From Acanthosepion lycidas (lineage: Eukaryota > Mollusca > Cephalopoda > Sepiida > Sepiidae), in NCBI GenBank assembly GCA_963932145.1, contig CAWVQA010000073.1, forward strand, positions 1 through 64,000: a DNA stretch of 64,000 nt, read 5' to 3'. The notes under the pieces are model-generated. The model saw nothing but the letters and a program-made list of their open reading frames with translations, did no database searches and had not been told where the DNA came from. Positions 10,372 to 21,914 of the stretch are shown here, one piece after another. Numbering within the stretch: position 1 is the stretch's first letter; each line of letters begins with the position of its first letter. A program made the position numbers and the translations under genes.

Positions 10372-12650
10372 CTGTTTTGACTACTTTTTAACGCTAGTTT
10401 GTAAATATCAATAACTGTTTGAAAACATTAGAAAAACAATGAAATTATTGAAAATCGATATGAAATCAATCAAAACTTATTGATTTTAACTAGTTTCAGA
10501 AGTTTTGACTAAGTTATATTTAAGATTTTATGTTTTACACAACTTTTAATTACATAGCGATTTACATGCAAAATCTAGCTTTTTTCACTACTTTTTCAAC
10601 GCTAGATTGTAAATATCAATAACTCTTTGAAAACATTAGAAAAACAATGAAATTATTGAAAATCGATATGAAATCAATCAAAACTTATTGATTTTAACTA
10701 GTTTCAGAAGTTTTGACAAAGTTATATTTAAGATTTTATGTTTTACACAACTTTTAATTACATAGCGATTTACATGCAAAATCTAGCTTTTTTCACTACT
10801 TTTTCAACGCTAGTTTGTAAATATCAATAACTGTTTGAAAACATTAGAAAAACAATGAAATTATTGAAAATCGATATGAAATCAATCAAAACTTATTGAT
10901 TTTAACTAGTTTCAGAAGTTTTGTCAAAGTTATATTTAAGATTTTATGTTTTACACAACTTTTAATTACATAGCGATTTACATGCAAAATCTAGCTTTTT
11001 TCACTACTTTTTAACGCTAGTTTGTAAATATCAATAACTGTTTGAAAACATTAGAAAAACAATGAAATTATTGAAAATCGATGTGAAATCAATCAAAACT
11101 TATTGATTTTAACTAGTTTCAGAAGTTTTCACAAAGTTTTATTTAAGATTTTATGTTTTACACAACTTTTAATTACATAGCGATTTACATGCAAAATCTA
11201 GCTTTTTTCACTACTTTTTAACGCTAGTTTGTAAATATCAATAACTGTTTGAAAACATTAGAAAAACAATGAAATTATTGAAAATCGATGTGAAATCAAT
11301 CAAAACTTATTGATTTTAACTAGTTTCAGAAGTTTTCACAAAGTTTTATTTAAGATTTTATGTTTTACACAACTTTTAATTACATAGCGATTTACATGCA
11401 AAATCTAGCTTTTTTCACTACTTTTTAACGCTAGTTTGTAAATATCAATAACTGTTTGAAAACATTAGAAAAACAATGAAATTATTGAAAATCGATGTGA
11501 AATCAATCAAAACTTATTGATTTTAACTAGTTTCAGAAGTTTTCACAAAGTTTTATTTAAGATTTTATGTTTTACACAACTTTTAATTACATAGCGATTT
11601 ACATGCAAAATCTAGCTGTTTTGACTACTTTTTAACGCTAGTTTGTAAATATCAATAACTGTTTGAAAACATTAGAAAAACAATGAAATTATTGAAAATC
11701 GATATGAAATCAATCAAAACTTATTGATTTTAACTAGTTTCAGAAGTTTTCACAAAGTTTTATTTAAGATTTTATGTTTTACACAACTTTTAATTACATA
11801 GCGATTTACATGCAAAATCTAGCTTTTTTCACTACTTTTTAACGCTAGTTTGTAAATATCAATAACTCTTTGAAAACATTAGAAAAACAATGAAATTATT
11901 GAAAATCGATATGAAATCAATCAAAACTTATTGATTTTAACTAGTTTCAGAAGTTTTCACAAAGTTTTATTTAAGATTTTATGTTTTACACAACTTTTAA
12001 TTACATAGCGATTTACATGCAAAATCTAGCTTTTTTCACTACTTTTTAACGCTAGTTTGTAAATATCAATAACTGTTTGAAAACATTAGAAAAACAATGA
12101 AATTATTGAAAATCGATATGAAATCAATCAAAACTTATTGATTTTAACTAGTTTCAGAAGTTTTCACAAAGTTTTATTTAAGATTTTATGTTTTACACAA
12201 CTTTTAATTACATAGCGATTTACATGCAAAATCTAGCCTTTTTCACTACTTTTTAACGCTAGTTTGTAAATATCAATAACTCTTTGAAAACATTAGAAAA
12301 ACAATGAAATTATTGAAAATCGATGTGAAATCAATCAAAACTTATTGATTTTAACTAGTTTCAGAAGTTTTCACAAAGTTTTATTTAAGATTTTATGTTT
12401 TACACAACTTTTAATTACATAGCGATTTACATGCAAAATCTAGCTTTTTTCACTACTTTTTAACGCTAGTTTGTAAATATCAATAACTGTTTGAAAACAT
12501 TAGAAAAACAATGAAATTATTGAAAATTGATGTGAAATCAATCAAAACTTATTGATTTTAACTAGTTTCAGAAGTTTTCACAAAGTTTTATTTAAGATTT
12601 TATGTTTTACACAACTTTTAATTACATAGCGATTTACATGCAAAATCTAG

Positions 12651-12855
12651 CTTTTTTCACTACTTTTTAACGCTAGTTTGTAAATATCAATAACTATTTG
12701 AAAACATTAGAAAAACAATGAAATTATTGAAAATCGATGTGAAATCAATCAAAACATTGATTTTAACTAGTTTCAGAAGTTTTCACAAAGTTTTATTTAA
12801 GATTTTATGTTTTACACAACTTTTAATTACATAGAGATTTACATGCAAAATCTAG
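12651..12855 (+). repeat. 205-bp monomer variant
   Basis: A class B monomer missing two T (CAAAACATTG instead of CAAAACTTATTG), with 47A (AACTATTTG) and 188A (ATAGAGATT), the last destroying a CpG. The deletion shortens the dyad spacer from 8 to 6 nt and leaves the arms intact. It is followed by a monomer at 12856 with GAAAAGC and TAAATAG. The counterpart in the duplicated block is 33120-33324. Confidence 0.9.
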
Positions 12856-13684
12856 CTTTTTTCACTACTTTTTAACGCTAGTTTGTAAATATCAATAACT
12901 GTTTGAAAACATTAGAAAAGCAATGAAATTATTGAAAATCGATGTGAAATCAATCAAAACTTATTGATTTTAAATAGTTTCAGAAGTTTTCACAAAGTTT
13001 TATTTAAGATTTTATGTTTTACACAACTTTTAATTACATAGCGATTTACATGCAAAATCTAGCTGATTTGACTACTTTTTAACGCTAGTTTGTAAATATC
13101 AATAACTGTTTGAAAACATTAGAAAAACAATGAAATTATTGAAAATCGATGTGAAATCAATCAAAACTTATTGATTTTAACTAGTTTCAGAAGTTTTCAC
13201 AAAGTTTTATTTAAGATTTTATGTTTTACACAACTTTTAATTACATAGCGATTTACATGCAAAATCTAGCTTTTTTCACTACTTTTTAACGCTAATTTGT
13301 AAATATAAATAACTGTTTGAAAACATTAGAAAAACAATGAAATTATTGAAAATCGATGTGAAATCAATCAAAACTTATTGATTTTAACTAGTTTCAGAAG
13401 TTTTCACAAAGTTTTATTTAAGATTTTATGTTTTACACAACTTTTAATTACATAGCGATTTACATGCAAAATCTAGCTTTTTTCACTACTTTTTCAACGC
13501 TAGTTTGTAAATATCAATAACTGTTTGAAAACATTAGAAAAACAATGAAATTATTGAAAATCGATATGAAATCAATCAAAACTTATTGATTTTAACTAGT
13601 TTCAGAAGTTTTGACAAAGTTATATTTAAGATTTTATGTTTTACACAACTTTTAATTACATAGCGATTTACATGCAAAATCTAG

Positions 13685-13889
13685 CTTTTTTCACTACTTT
13701 TTAACGCTAGTTTGTAAATATCAATAACTGTTTGAAAACATTAGAAAAACAATGAAATTATTGAAAATCGATGTGAAATCAATCAAAACATTGATTTTAA
13801 CTAGTTTCAGAAGTTTTCACAAAGTTTTATTTAAGATTTTATGTTTTACACAACTTTTAATTACATAAAGATTTACATGCAAAATCTAG
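13685..13889 (+). repeat. Second 205-bp monomer of block II
   Basis: It has the same two-T deletion as 12651, without 47A, and reads ATAAAGATT in place of ATAGCGATT. Like 12651 it is followed by a GAAAAGC monomer (13890), so the pair was probably duplicated within the block at an internal period of 1034 bp (five monomers). The counterpart is 34154-34358, which reads ATAGAGATT; the G-to-A change at 187 is therefore private to this copy. Confidence 0.9.
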
Positions 13890-15547
13890 CTTTTTTCACT
13901 ACTTTTTAACGCTAGTTTGTAAATATCAATAACTGTTTGAAAACATTAGAAAAGCAATGAAATTATTGAAAATCGATGTGAAATCAATCAAAACTTATTG
14001 ATTTTAACTAGTTTCAGAAGTTTTGACAAAGTTATATTTAAGATTTTATGTTTTACACAACTTTTAATTACATAGCGATTTACATGCAAAATGTAGCTTT
14101 TTTCACTACTTTTTAACGCTAGTTTGTAAATATCAATAACTGTTTGAAAACATTAGAAAAACAATGAAATTATTGAAAATCGATGTGAAATCAATCAAAA
14201 CTTATTGATTTTACCTAGTTTCAGAAGTTTTGACAAAGTTATATTTAAGATTTTATGTTTTACACAACTTTTAATTACATAGCGATTTACATGCAAAATC
14301 TAGCTGTTTTGACTACTTTTTAACGCTAGTTTGTAAATATCAATAACTGTTTGAAAACATTAGAAAAACAATGAAATTATTGAAAATCGATGTGAAATCA
14401 ATCAAAACTTATTGATTTTAACTAGTTTCAGAAGTTTTCACAAAGTTTTATCTAAGATTTTATGTTTTACACAACTTTTAATTACATAGCCATTTACATG
14501 CAAAATCTAGCTTTTTTCACTACTTTTTCAACGCTAGTTTGTAAATATCAATACCTCTTTGAAAACATTAGAAAAACAATGAAATTATTGAAAATCGATA
14601 TGAAATCAATCAAAACTTATTGATTTTAACTAGTTTCAGAAGTTTTGACAAAGTTATATTTAAGATTTTATGTTTTACACAACTTTTAATTACATAGCGA
14701 TTTACATGCAAAATCTAGCTTTTTTCACTACTTTTTAACGCTAATTTGTAAATATAAATAACTGTTTGAAAACATTAGAAAAACAATGAAATTATTGAAA
14801 ATCGATGTGAAATCAATCAAAACTTATTGATTTTAACTAGTTTCAGAAGTTTTCACAAAGTTTTATTTAAGATTTTATGTTTTACACAACTTTTAATTAC
14901 ATAGCGATTTACATGCAAAATCTAGCTTTTTTCACTACTTTTTCAACGCTAGTTTGTAAATATCAATAACTGTTTGAAAACATTAGAAAAACAATGAAAT
15001 TATTGAAAATCGATATGAAATCAATCAAAACTTATTGATTTTAACTAGTTTCAGAAGTTTTGACAAAGTTATATTTAAGATTTTATGTTTTACACAACTT
15101 TTAATTACATAGCGATTTACATGCAAAATCTAGCTTTTTTCACTACTTTTTAACGCTAGTTTGTAAATATCAATAACTGTTTGAAAACATTAGAAAAACA
15201 ATGAAATTATTGAAAATCGATGTGAAATCAATCAAAACTTATTGATTTTAACTAGTTTCAGAAGTTTTCACAAAGTTTTATTTAAGATTTTATGTTTTAC
15301 ACAACTTTTAATTACATAGCGATTTACATGCAAAATCTAGCTTTTTTCACTACTTTTTAACGCTAGTTTGTAAATATCAATAACTGTTTGAAAACATTAG
15401 AAAAACAATGAAATTATTGAAAATCGATGTGAAATCAATCAAAACTTATTGATTTTAACTAGTTTCAGAAGTTTTCACAAAGTTTTATCTAAGATTTTAT
15501 GTTTTACACAACTTTTAATTACATAGCCATTTACAGGCAAAATCTAG

Positions 15548-15902
15548 CTTTTTTCACTACTTTTTCAACGCTAGTTTGTAAATATCAATAACTGTTTGAA
15601 AACATTAGAAAAACAATGAAATTATTGAAAATCGATATGAAATCAATCAAAACTTATTGATTTTAACTAGTTTCAGAAGTTTTGACAAAGTTATATTTAA
15701 GATTTTATGTTTTACACAACTTTTAATTACATAGCGATTTACATGCAAACATTAGAAAAACAATGAAATTATTGAAAATCGATGTGAAATCAATCAAAAC
15801 TTATTGATTTTAACTAGTTTCAGAAGTTTTCACAAAGTTTTATTTAAGATTTTATGTTTTACACAACTTTTAATTACATAGCGATTTACATGCAAAATCT
15901 AG
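15548..15902 (+). repeat. Deleted monomer pair, 60 bp missing at the junction
   Basis: A class A monomer begins at 15548 and runs to TGCAAA (15749). It then passes directly into CATTAG of the next, class B, monomer, which therefore lacks its first 60 bp or so: the T-rich head, GCTAG, the GTAAATATC region and CTGTTTG. Two monomers occupy 355 bp instead of 415. The break lies in an AAA shared by both sides (GCAAAA and GAAAAC), a microhomology deletion. No other junction in the window loses a comparable stretch. Confidence 0.95.
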
Positions 15903-16110
15903 CTTTTTTCACTACTTTTTCAACGCTAGTTTGTAAATATCAATAACTGTTTGAAAACATTAGAAAAACAATGAAATTATTGAAAATCGATATGAAATCA
16001 ATCAAAACTTATTGATTTTAACTAGTTTCAGAAGTTTTGACAAAGTTATATTTAAGATTTTATGTTTTACACAACTTTTAATTACATAGCGATTTACATG
16101 CAAAATCTAG
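15903..16110 (+). repeat. Class A monomer linking the deletion scar to block III
   Basis: An unremarkable 208-bp class A unit with no private variant seen. It follows the truncated class B monomer and precedes the first 8-mer of block III. Confidence 0.9.
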
Positions 16111-19100
16111 CTTTTTTCACTACTTTTTAACGCTAGTTTGTAAATATCAATAACTCTTTGAAAACATTAGAAAAACAATGAAATTATTGAAAATCGATGT
16201 GAAATCAATCAAAACTTATTGATTTTAACTAGTTTCAGAAGTTTTCACAAAGTTTTATTTAAGATTTTATGTTTTACACAACTTTTAATTACATAGCGAT
16301 TTACATGCAAAATCTAGCTTTTTTCACTACTTTTTAACGCTAGTTTGTAAATATCAATAACTGTTTGAAAACATTAGAAAAACAATGAAATTATTGAAAA
16401 TCGATGTGAAATCAATCAAAACTTATTGATTTTAACTAGTTTCAGAAGTTTTCACAAAGTTTTATCTAAGATTTTATGTTTTACACAACTTTTAATTACA
16501 TAGCCATTTACAGGCAAAATCTAGCTTTTTTCACTACTTTTTCAACGCTAGTTTGTAAATATCAATAACTGTTTGAAAACATTAGAAAAACAATGAAATT
16601 ATTGAAAATCGATATGAAATCAATCAAAACTTATTGATTTTAACTAGTTTCAGAAGTTTTGACAAAGTTATATTTAAGATTTTATGTTTTACACAACTTT
16701 TAATTACATAGCGATTTACATGCAAAATCTAGCTTTTTTCACTACTTTTTCAACGCTAGTTTGTAAATATCAATAACTGTTTGAAAACATTAGAAAAACA
16801 ATGAAATTATTGAAAATCGATGTGAAATCAATCAAAACTTATTGATTTTAACTAGTTTCAGAAGTTTTCACAAAGTTTTATTTAAGATTTTATGTTTTAC
16901 ACAACTTTTAATTACATAGCGATTTACATGCAAAATCTAGCTGTTTTGACTACTTTTTAACGCTAGTTTGTAAATATCAATAACTGTTTGAAAACATTAG
17001 AAAAACAATGAAATTATTGAAAATCGATATGAAATCAATCAAAACTTATTGATTTTAACTAGTTTCAGAAGTTTTGACTAAGTTATATTTAAGATTTTAT
17101 GTTTTACACAACTTTTAATTACATAGCGATTTACATGCAAAATCTAGCTTTTTTCACTACTTTTTAACGCTAGTTTGTAAATATCAATAACTGTTTGAAA
17201 ACATTAGAAAAACAATGAAATTATTGAAAATCGATATGAAATCAATCAAAACTTATTGATTTTAACTAGTTTCAGAAGTTTTGACAAAGTTATATTTAAG
17301 ATTTTATGTTTTACACAACTTTTAATTACATAGCGATTTACATGCAAAATCTCGCTGTTTTGACTACTTTTTAACGCTAGTTTGTAAATATCAATAACTG
17401 TTTGAAAACATTAGAAAAACAATTAAATTATTGAAAATCGATGTGAAATCAATCAAAACTTATTGATTTTAACTAGTTTCAGAAGTTTTCACAAAGTTTT
17501 ATTTAAGATTTTATGTTTTACACAACTTTTAATTACATAGCGATTTACATGCAAAATCTAGCTGTTTTGACTACTTTTTAACGCTAGTTTGTAAATATCA
17601 ATAACTGTTTGAAAACATTAGAAAAACAATGAAATTATTGAAAATCGATATGAAATCAATCAAAACTTATTGATTTTAACTAGTTTCAGAAGTTTTGACA
17701 AAGTTATATTTAAGATTTTATGTTTTACACAACTTTTAATTACATAGCGATTTACATGCAAAATCTAGCTTTTTTCACTACTTTTTAACGCTAGTTTGTA
17801 AATATCAATAACTCTTTGAAAACATTAGAAAAACAATGAAATTATTGAAAATCGATGTGAAATCAATCAAAACTTATTGATTTTAACTAGTTTCAGAAGT
17901 TTTCACAAAGTTTTATTTAAGATTTTATGTTTTACACAACTTTTAATTACATAGCGATTTACATGCAAAATCTAGCTTTTTTCACTACTTTTTAACGCTA
18001 GTTTGTAAATATCAATAACTGTTTGAAAACATTAGAAAAACAATGAAATTATTGAAAATCGATGTGAAATCAATCAAAACTTATTGATTTTAACTAGTTT
18101 CAGAAGTTTTCACAAAGTTTTATCTAAGATTTTATGTTTTACACAACTTTTAATTACATAGCCATTTACAGGCAAAATCTAGCTTTTTTCACTACTTTTT
18201 CAACGCTAGTTTGTAAATATCAATAACTGTTTGAAAACATTAGAAAAACAATGAAATTATTGAAAATCGATATGAAATCAATCAAAACTTATTGATTTTA
18301 ACTAGTTTCAGAAGTTTTGACAAAGTTATATTTAAGATTTTATGTTTTACACAACTTTTAATTACATAGCGATTTACATGCAAAATCTAGCTTTTTTCAC
18401 TACTTTTTCAACGCTAGTTTGTAAATATCAATAACTGTTTGAAAACATTAGAAAAACAATGAAATTATTGAAAATCGATGTGAAATCAATCAAAACTTAT
18501 TGATTTTAACTAGTTTCAGAAGTTTTCACAAAGTTTTATTTAAGATTTTATGTTTTACACAACTTTTAATTACATAGCGATTTACATGCAAAATCTAGCT
18601 GTTTTGACTACTTTTTAACGCTAGTTTGTAAATATCAATAACTGTTTGAAAACATTAGAAAAACAATGAAATTATTGAAAATCGATATGAAATCAATCAA
18701 AACTTATTGATTTTAACTAGTTTCAGAAGTTTTGACTAAGTTATATTTAAGATTTTATGTTTTACACAACTTTTAATTACATAGCGATTTACATGCAAAA
18801 TCTAGCTTTTTTCACTACTTTTTAACGCTAGTTTGTAAATATCAATAACTGTTTGAAAACATTAGAAAAACAATGAAATTATTGAAAATCGATATGAAAT
18901 CAATCAAAACTTATTGATTTTAACTAGTTTCAGAAGTTTTGACAAAGTTATATTTAAGATTTTATGTTTTACACAACTTTTAATTACATAGCGATTTACA
19001 TGCAAAATCTCGCTGTTTTGACTACTTTTTAACGCTAGTTTGTAAATATCAATAACTGTTTGAAAACATTAGAAAAACAATTAAATTATTGAAAATCGAT

Positions 19101-19426
19101 GTGAAATCAATCAAAACTTATTGATTTTAACTAGTTTCAGAAGTTTTCACAAAGTTTTATTTAAGATTTTATGTTTTACACAACTTTTAATTACATAGCG
19201 ATTTACATGCAAAATCTAGCTGTTTTGACTACTTTTTAACGCTAGTTTGTAAATATCAATAACTGTTTGAAAACATTAGAAAAACAATGAAATTATTGAA
19301 AATCGATATGAAATCAATCAAAACTTATTGATTTTAACTAGTTTCAGAAGTTTTGACAAAGTTATATTTAAGATTTTATGTTTTACACAACTTTTAATTA
19401 CATAGCGATTTACATGCAAAATCTAG
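16111..19426 (+). repeat. Block III, tandem 8-mer higher-order repeat, 2 x 1658 bp
   Basis: Unit 1 starts: 16111 (B, 47C), 16318 (B, 150C, 189C, 197G), 16525 (A), 16733 (19C B), 16941 (G head, A, 140T), 17148 (A, 207C, so the junction reads TCTCGC), 17355 (G head, B, 71T giving CAATTAAATT) and 17562 (G head, A). Unit 2 repeats this at 17769, 17976, 18183, 18391, 18599, 18806, 19013 and 19220. The period is exactly 1658 bp. This is among the cleanest higher-order units in the window, with all eight barcodes retained. Confidence 0.95.
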
Positions 19427-21914
19427 CTTTTTTCACTACTTTTTCAACGCTAGTTTGTAAATATCAATAACTGTTTGAAAACATTAGAAAAACAATGAAA
19501 TTATTGAAAATCGATATGAAATCAATCAAAACTTGTTGATTTTAACTAGTTTCAGAAGTTTTGACAAAGTTATATTTAAGATTTTATGTTTTACACAACT
19601 TTTAATTACATAGCGATTTACATGCAAAATCTAGCTTTTTTCACTACTTTTTAACGCTAGTTTGTAAATATCAATAACTGTTTGAAAACATTAGAAAAAC
19701 AATGAAATTATTGAAAATCGATGTGAAATCAATCAAAACTTATTGATTTTAACTAGTTTCAGAAGTTTTCACAAAGATTTATTTAAGATTTTATGTTTTA
19801 CACAACTTTTAATTACATAGCGATTTACATGCAAAATCTAGCTTTTTTCACTACTTTTTAACGCTAGTTTGTAAATATCAATAACTGTTTGAAAACATTA
19901 GAAAAACAATGAAATTATTGAAAATCGATGTGAAATCAATCAAAACTTATTGATTTTAACTAGTTTCAGAAGTTTTCACAAAGTTTTATTTAAGATTTTA
20001 TGTTTTACACAACTTTTAATTACATAGCGATTTACATGCAAAATCTAGCTTTTTTCACTACTTTTTCAACGCTAGTTTGTAAATATCAATAACTGTTTGA
20101 AAACATTAGAAAAACAATGAAATTATTGAAAATCGATATGAAATCAATCAAAACTTATTGATTTTAACTAGTTTCAGAAGTTTTGACTAAGTTATATTTA
20201 AGATTTTATGTTTTACACAACTTTTAATTACATAGCGATTTACATGCAAAATCTAGCTTTTTTCACTACTTTTTAACGCTAGTTTGTAAATATCAATAAC
20301 TGTTTGAAAACATTAGAAAAACAATGAAATTATTGAAAATCGATATGAAATCAATCAAAACTTATTGATTTTAACTAATTTCAGAAGTTTTGACAAAGTT
20401 ATATTTAAGATTTTATGTTTTACACAACTTTTAATTACATAGCGATTTACATGCAAAATCTCGCTGTTTTGACTACTTTTTAACGCTAGTTTGTAAATAT
20501 CAATAACTGTTTGAAAACATTAGAAAAACAATTAAATTATTGAAAATCGATGTGAAATCAATCAAAACTTATTGATTTTAACTAGTTTCAGAAGTTTTCA
20601 CAAAGTTTTATTTAAGATTTTATGTTTTACACAACTTTTAATTACATAGCGATTTACATGCAAAATCTAGCTGTTTTGACTACTTTTTAACGCTAGTTTG
20701 TAAATATCAATAACTGTTTGAAAACATTAGAAAAACAATGAAATTATTGAAAATCGATATGAAATCAATCAAAACTTATTGATTTTAACTAGTTTCAGAA
20801 GTTTTGACAAAGTTATATTTAAGATTTTATGTTTTACACAACTTTTAATTACATAGCGATTTACATGCAAAATCTAGCTTTTTTCACTACTTTTTCAACG
20901 CTAGTTTGTAAATATCAATAACTGTTTGAAAACATTAGAAAAACAATGAAATTATGGAAAATCGATATGAAATCAATCAAAACTTGTTGATTTTAACTAG
21001 TTTCAGAAGTTTTGACAAAGTTATATTTAAGATTTTATGTTTTACACAACTTTTAATTACATAGCGATTTACATGCAAAATCTAGCTTTTTTCACTACTT
21101 TTTAACGCTAGTTTGTAAATATCAATAACTGTTTGAAAACATTAGAAAAACAATGAAATTATTGAAAATCGATGTGAAATCAATCAAAACTTATTGATTT
21201 TAACTAGTTTCAGAAGTTTTCACAAAGTTTTATTTAAGATTTTATGTTTTACACAACTTTTAATTACATAGCGATTTACATGCAAAATCTAGCTTTTTTC
21301 ACTACTTTTTCAACGCTAGTTTGTAAATATCAATAACTGTTTGAAAACATTAGAAAAACAATGAAATTATTGAAAATCGATATGAAATCAATCAAAACTT
21401 ATTGATTTTAACTAGTTTCAGAAGTTTTGACTAAGTTATATTTAAGATTTTATGTTTTACACAACTTTTAATTACATAGCGATTTACATGCAAAATCTAG
21501 CTTTTTTCACTACTTTTTAACGCTAGTTTGTAAATATCAATAACTGTTTGAAAACATTAGAAAAACAATGAAATTATTGAAAATCGATATGAAATCAATC
21601 AAAACTTATTGATTTTAACTAGTTTCAGAAATTTTGACAAAGTTATATTTAAGATTTTATGTTTTACACAACTTTTAATTACATAGCGATTTACATGCAA
21701 AATCTCGCTGTTTTGACTACTTTTTAACGCTAGTTTGTAAATATCAATAACTGTTTGAAAACATTAGAAAAACAATTAAATTATTGAAAATCGATGTGAA
21801 ATCAATCAAAACTTATTGATTTTAACTAGTTTCAGAAGTTTTCACAAAGTTTTATTTAAGATTTTATGTTTTACACAACTTTTAATTACATAGCGATTTA
21901 CATGCAAAATCTAG
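19427..21914 (+). repeat. Block III continued, shortened 6- to 7-mer variants
   Basis: Starts: 19427 (A, 109G), 19635 (B, 144A), 19842 (B), 20049 (A, 140T), 20257 (A, CTAATTTC, 207C), 20464 (G, B, 71T), 20671 (G, A), 20878 (A, 109G, TTATGGAAA), 21086 (B), 21293 (A, 140T), 21501 (A, GAAATTTTG, 207C) and 21708 (G, B, 71T). The cassette 140T, 207C, 71T, G-head recurs with periods of 1450 bp (18599 to 20049) and 1244 bp (20049 to 21293). The part from 20671 on reappears at 38298 with a constant offset of 17627 bp. Confidence 0.92.

Larger units (their letters stand above)
10165..15749 (+). repeat. Block II, first copy (about 27 monomers)
   Basis: Starts: 10165 (4C, 196T), 10372 (G head, 140T), 10579 (28A, 47C), 10787 (138T), 10995, 11202 and 11409 (plain B), 11616, 11823 and 12030 (90A bodies with class B 3' ends), 12237 (2C head), 12444 (86T), 12651 (205 bp), 12856, 13063, 13270, 13477, 13685 (205 bp), 13890, 14097, 14304, 14511, 14719, 14926, 15134, 15341 (150C, 189C, 197G) and 15548. 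The same order recurs at 30841-36224 and its beginning at 62149-64000. Compared with II', this copy has one extra plain B monomer. The first unit also belongs to the 5-mer pair described for 8298-10371. Confidence 0.92.
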
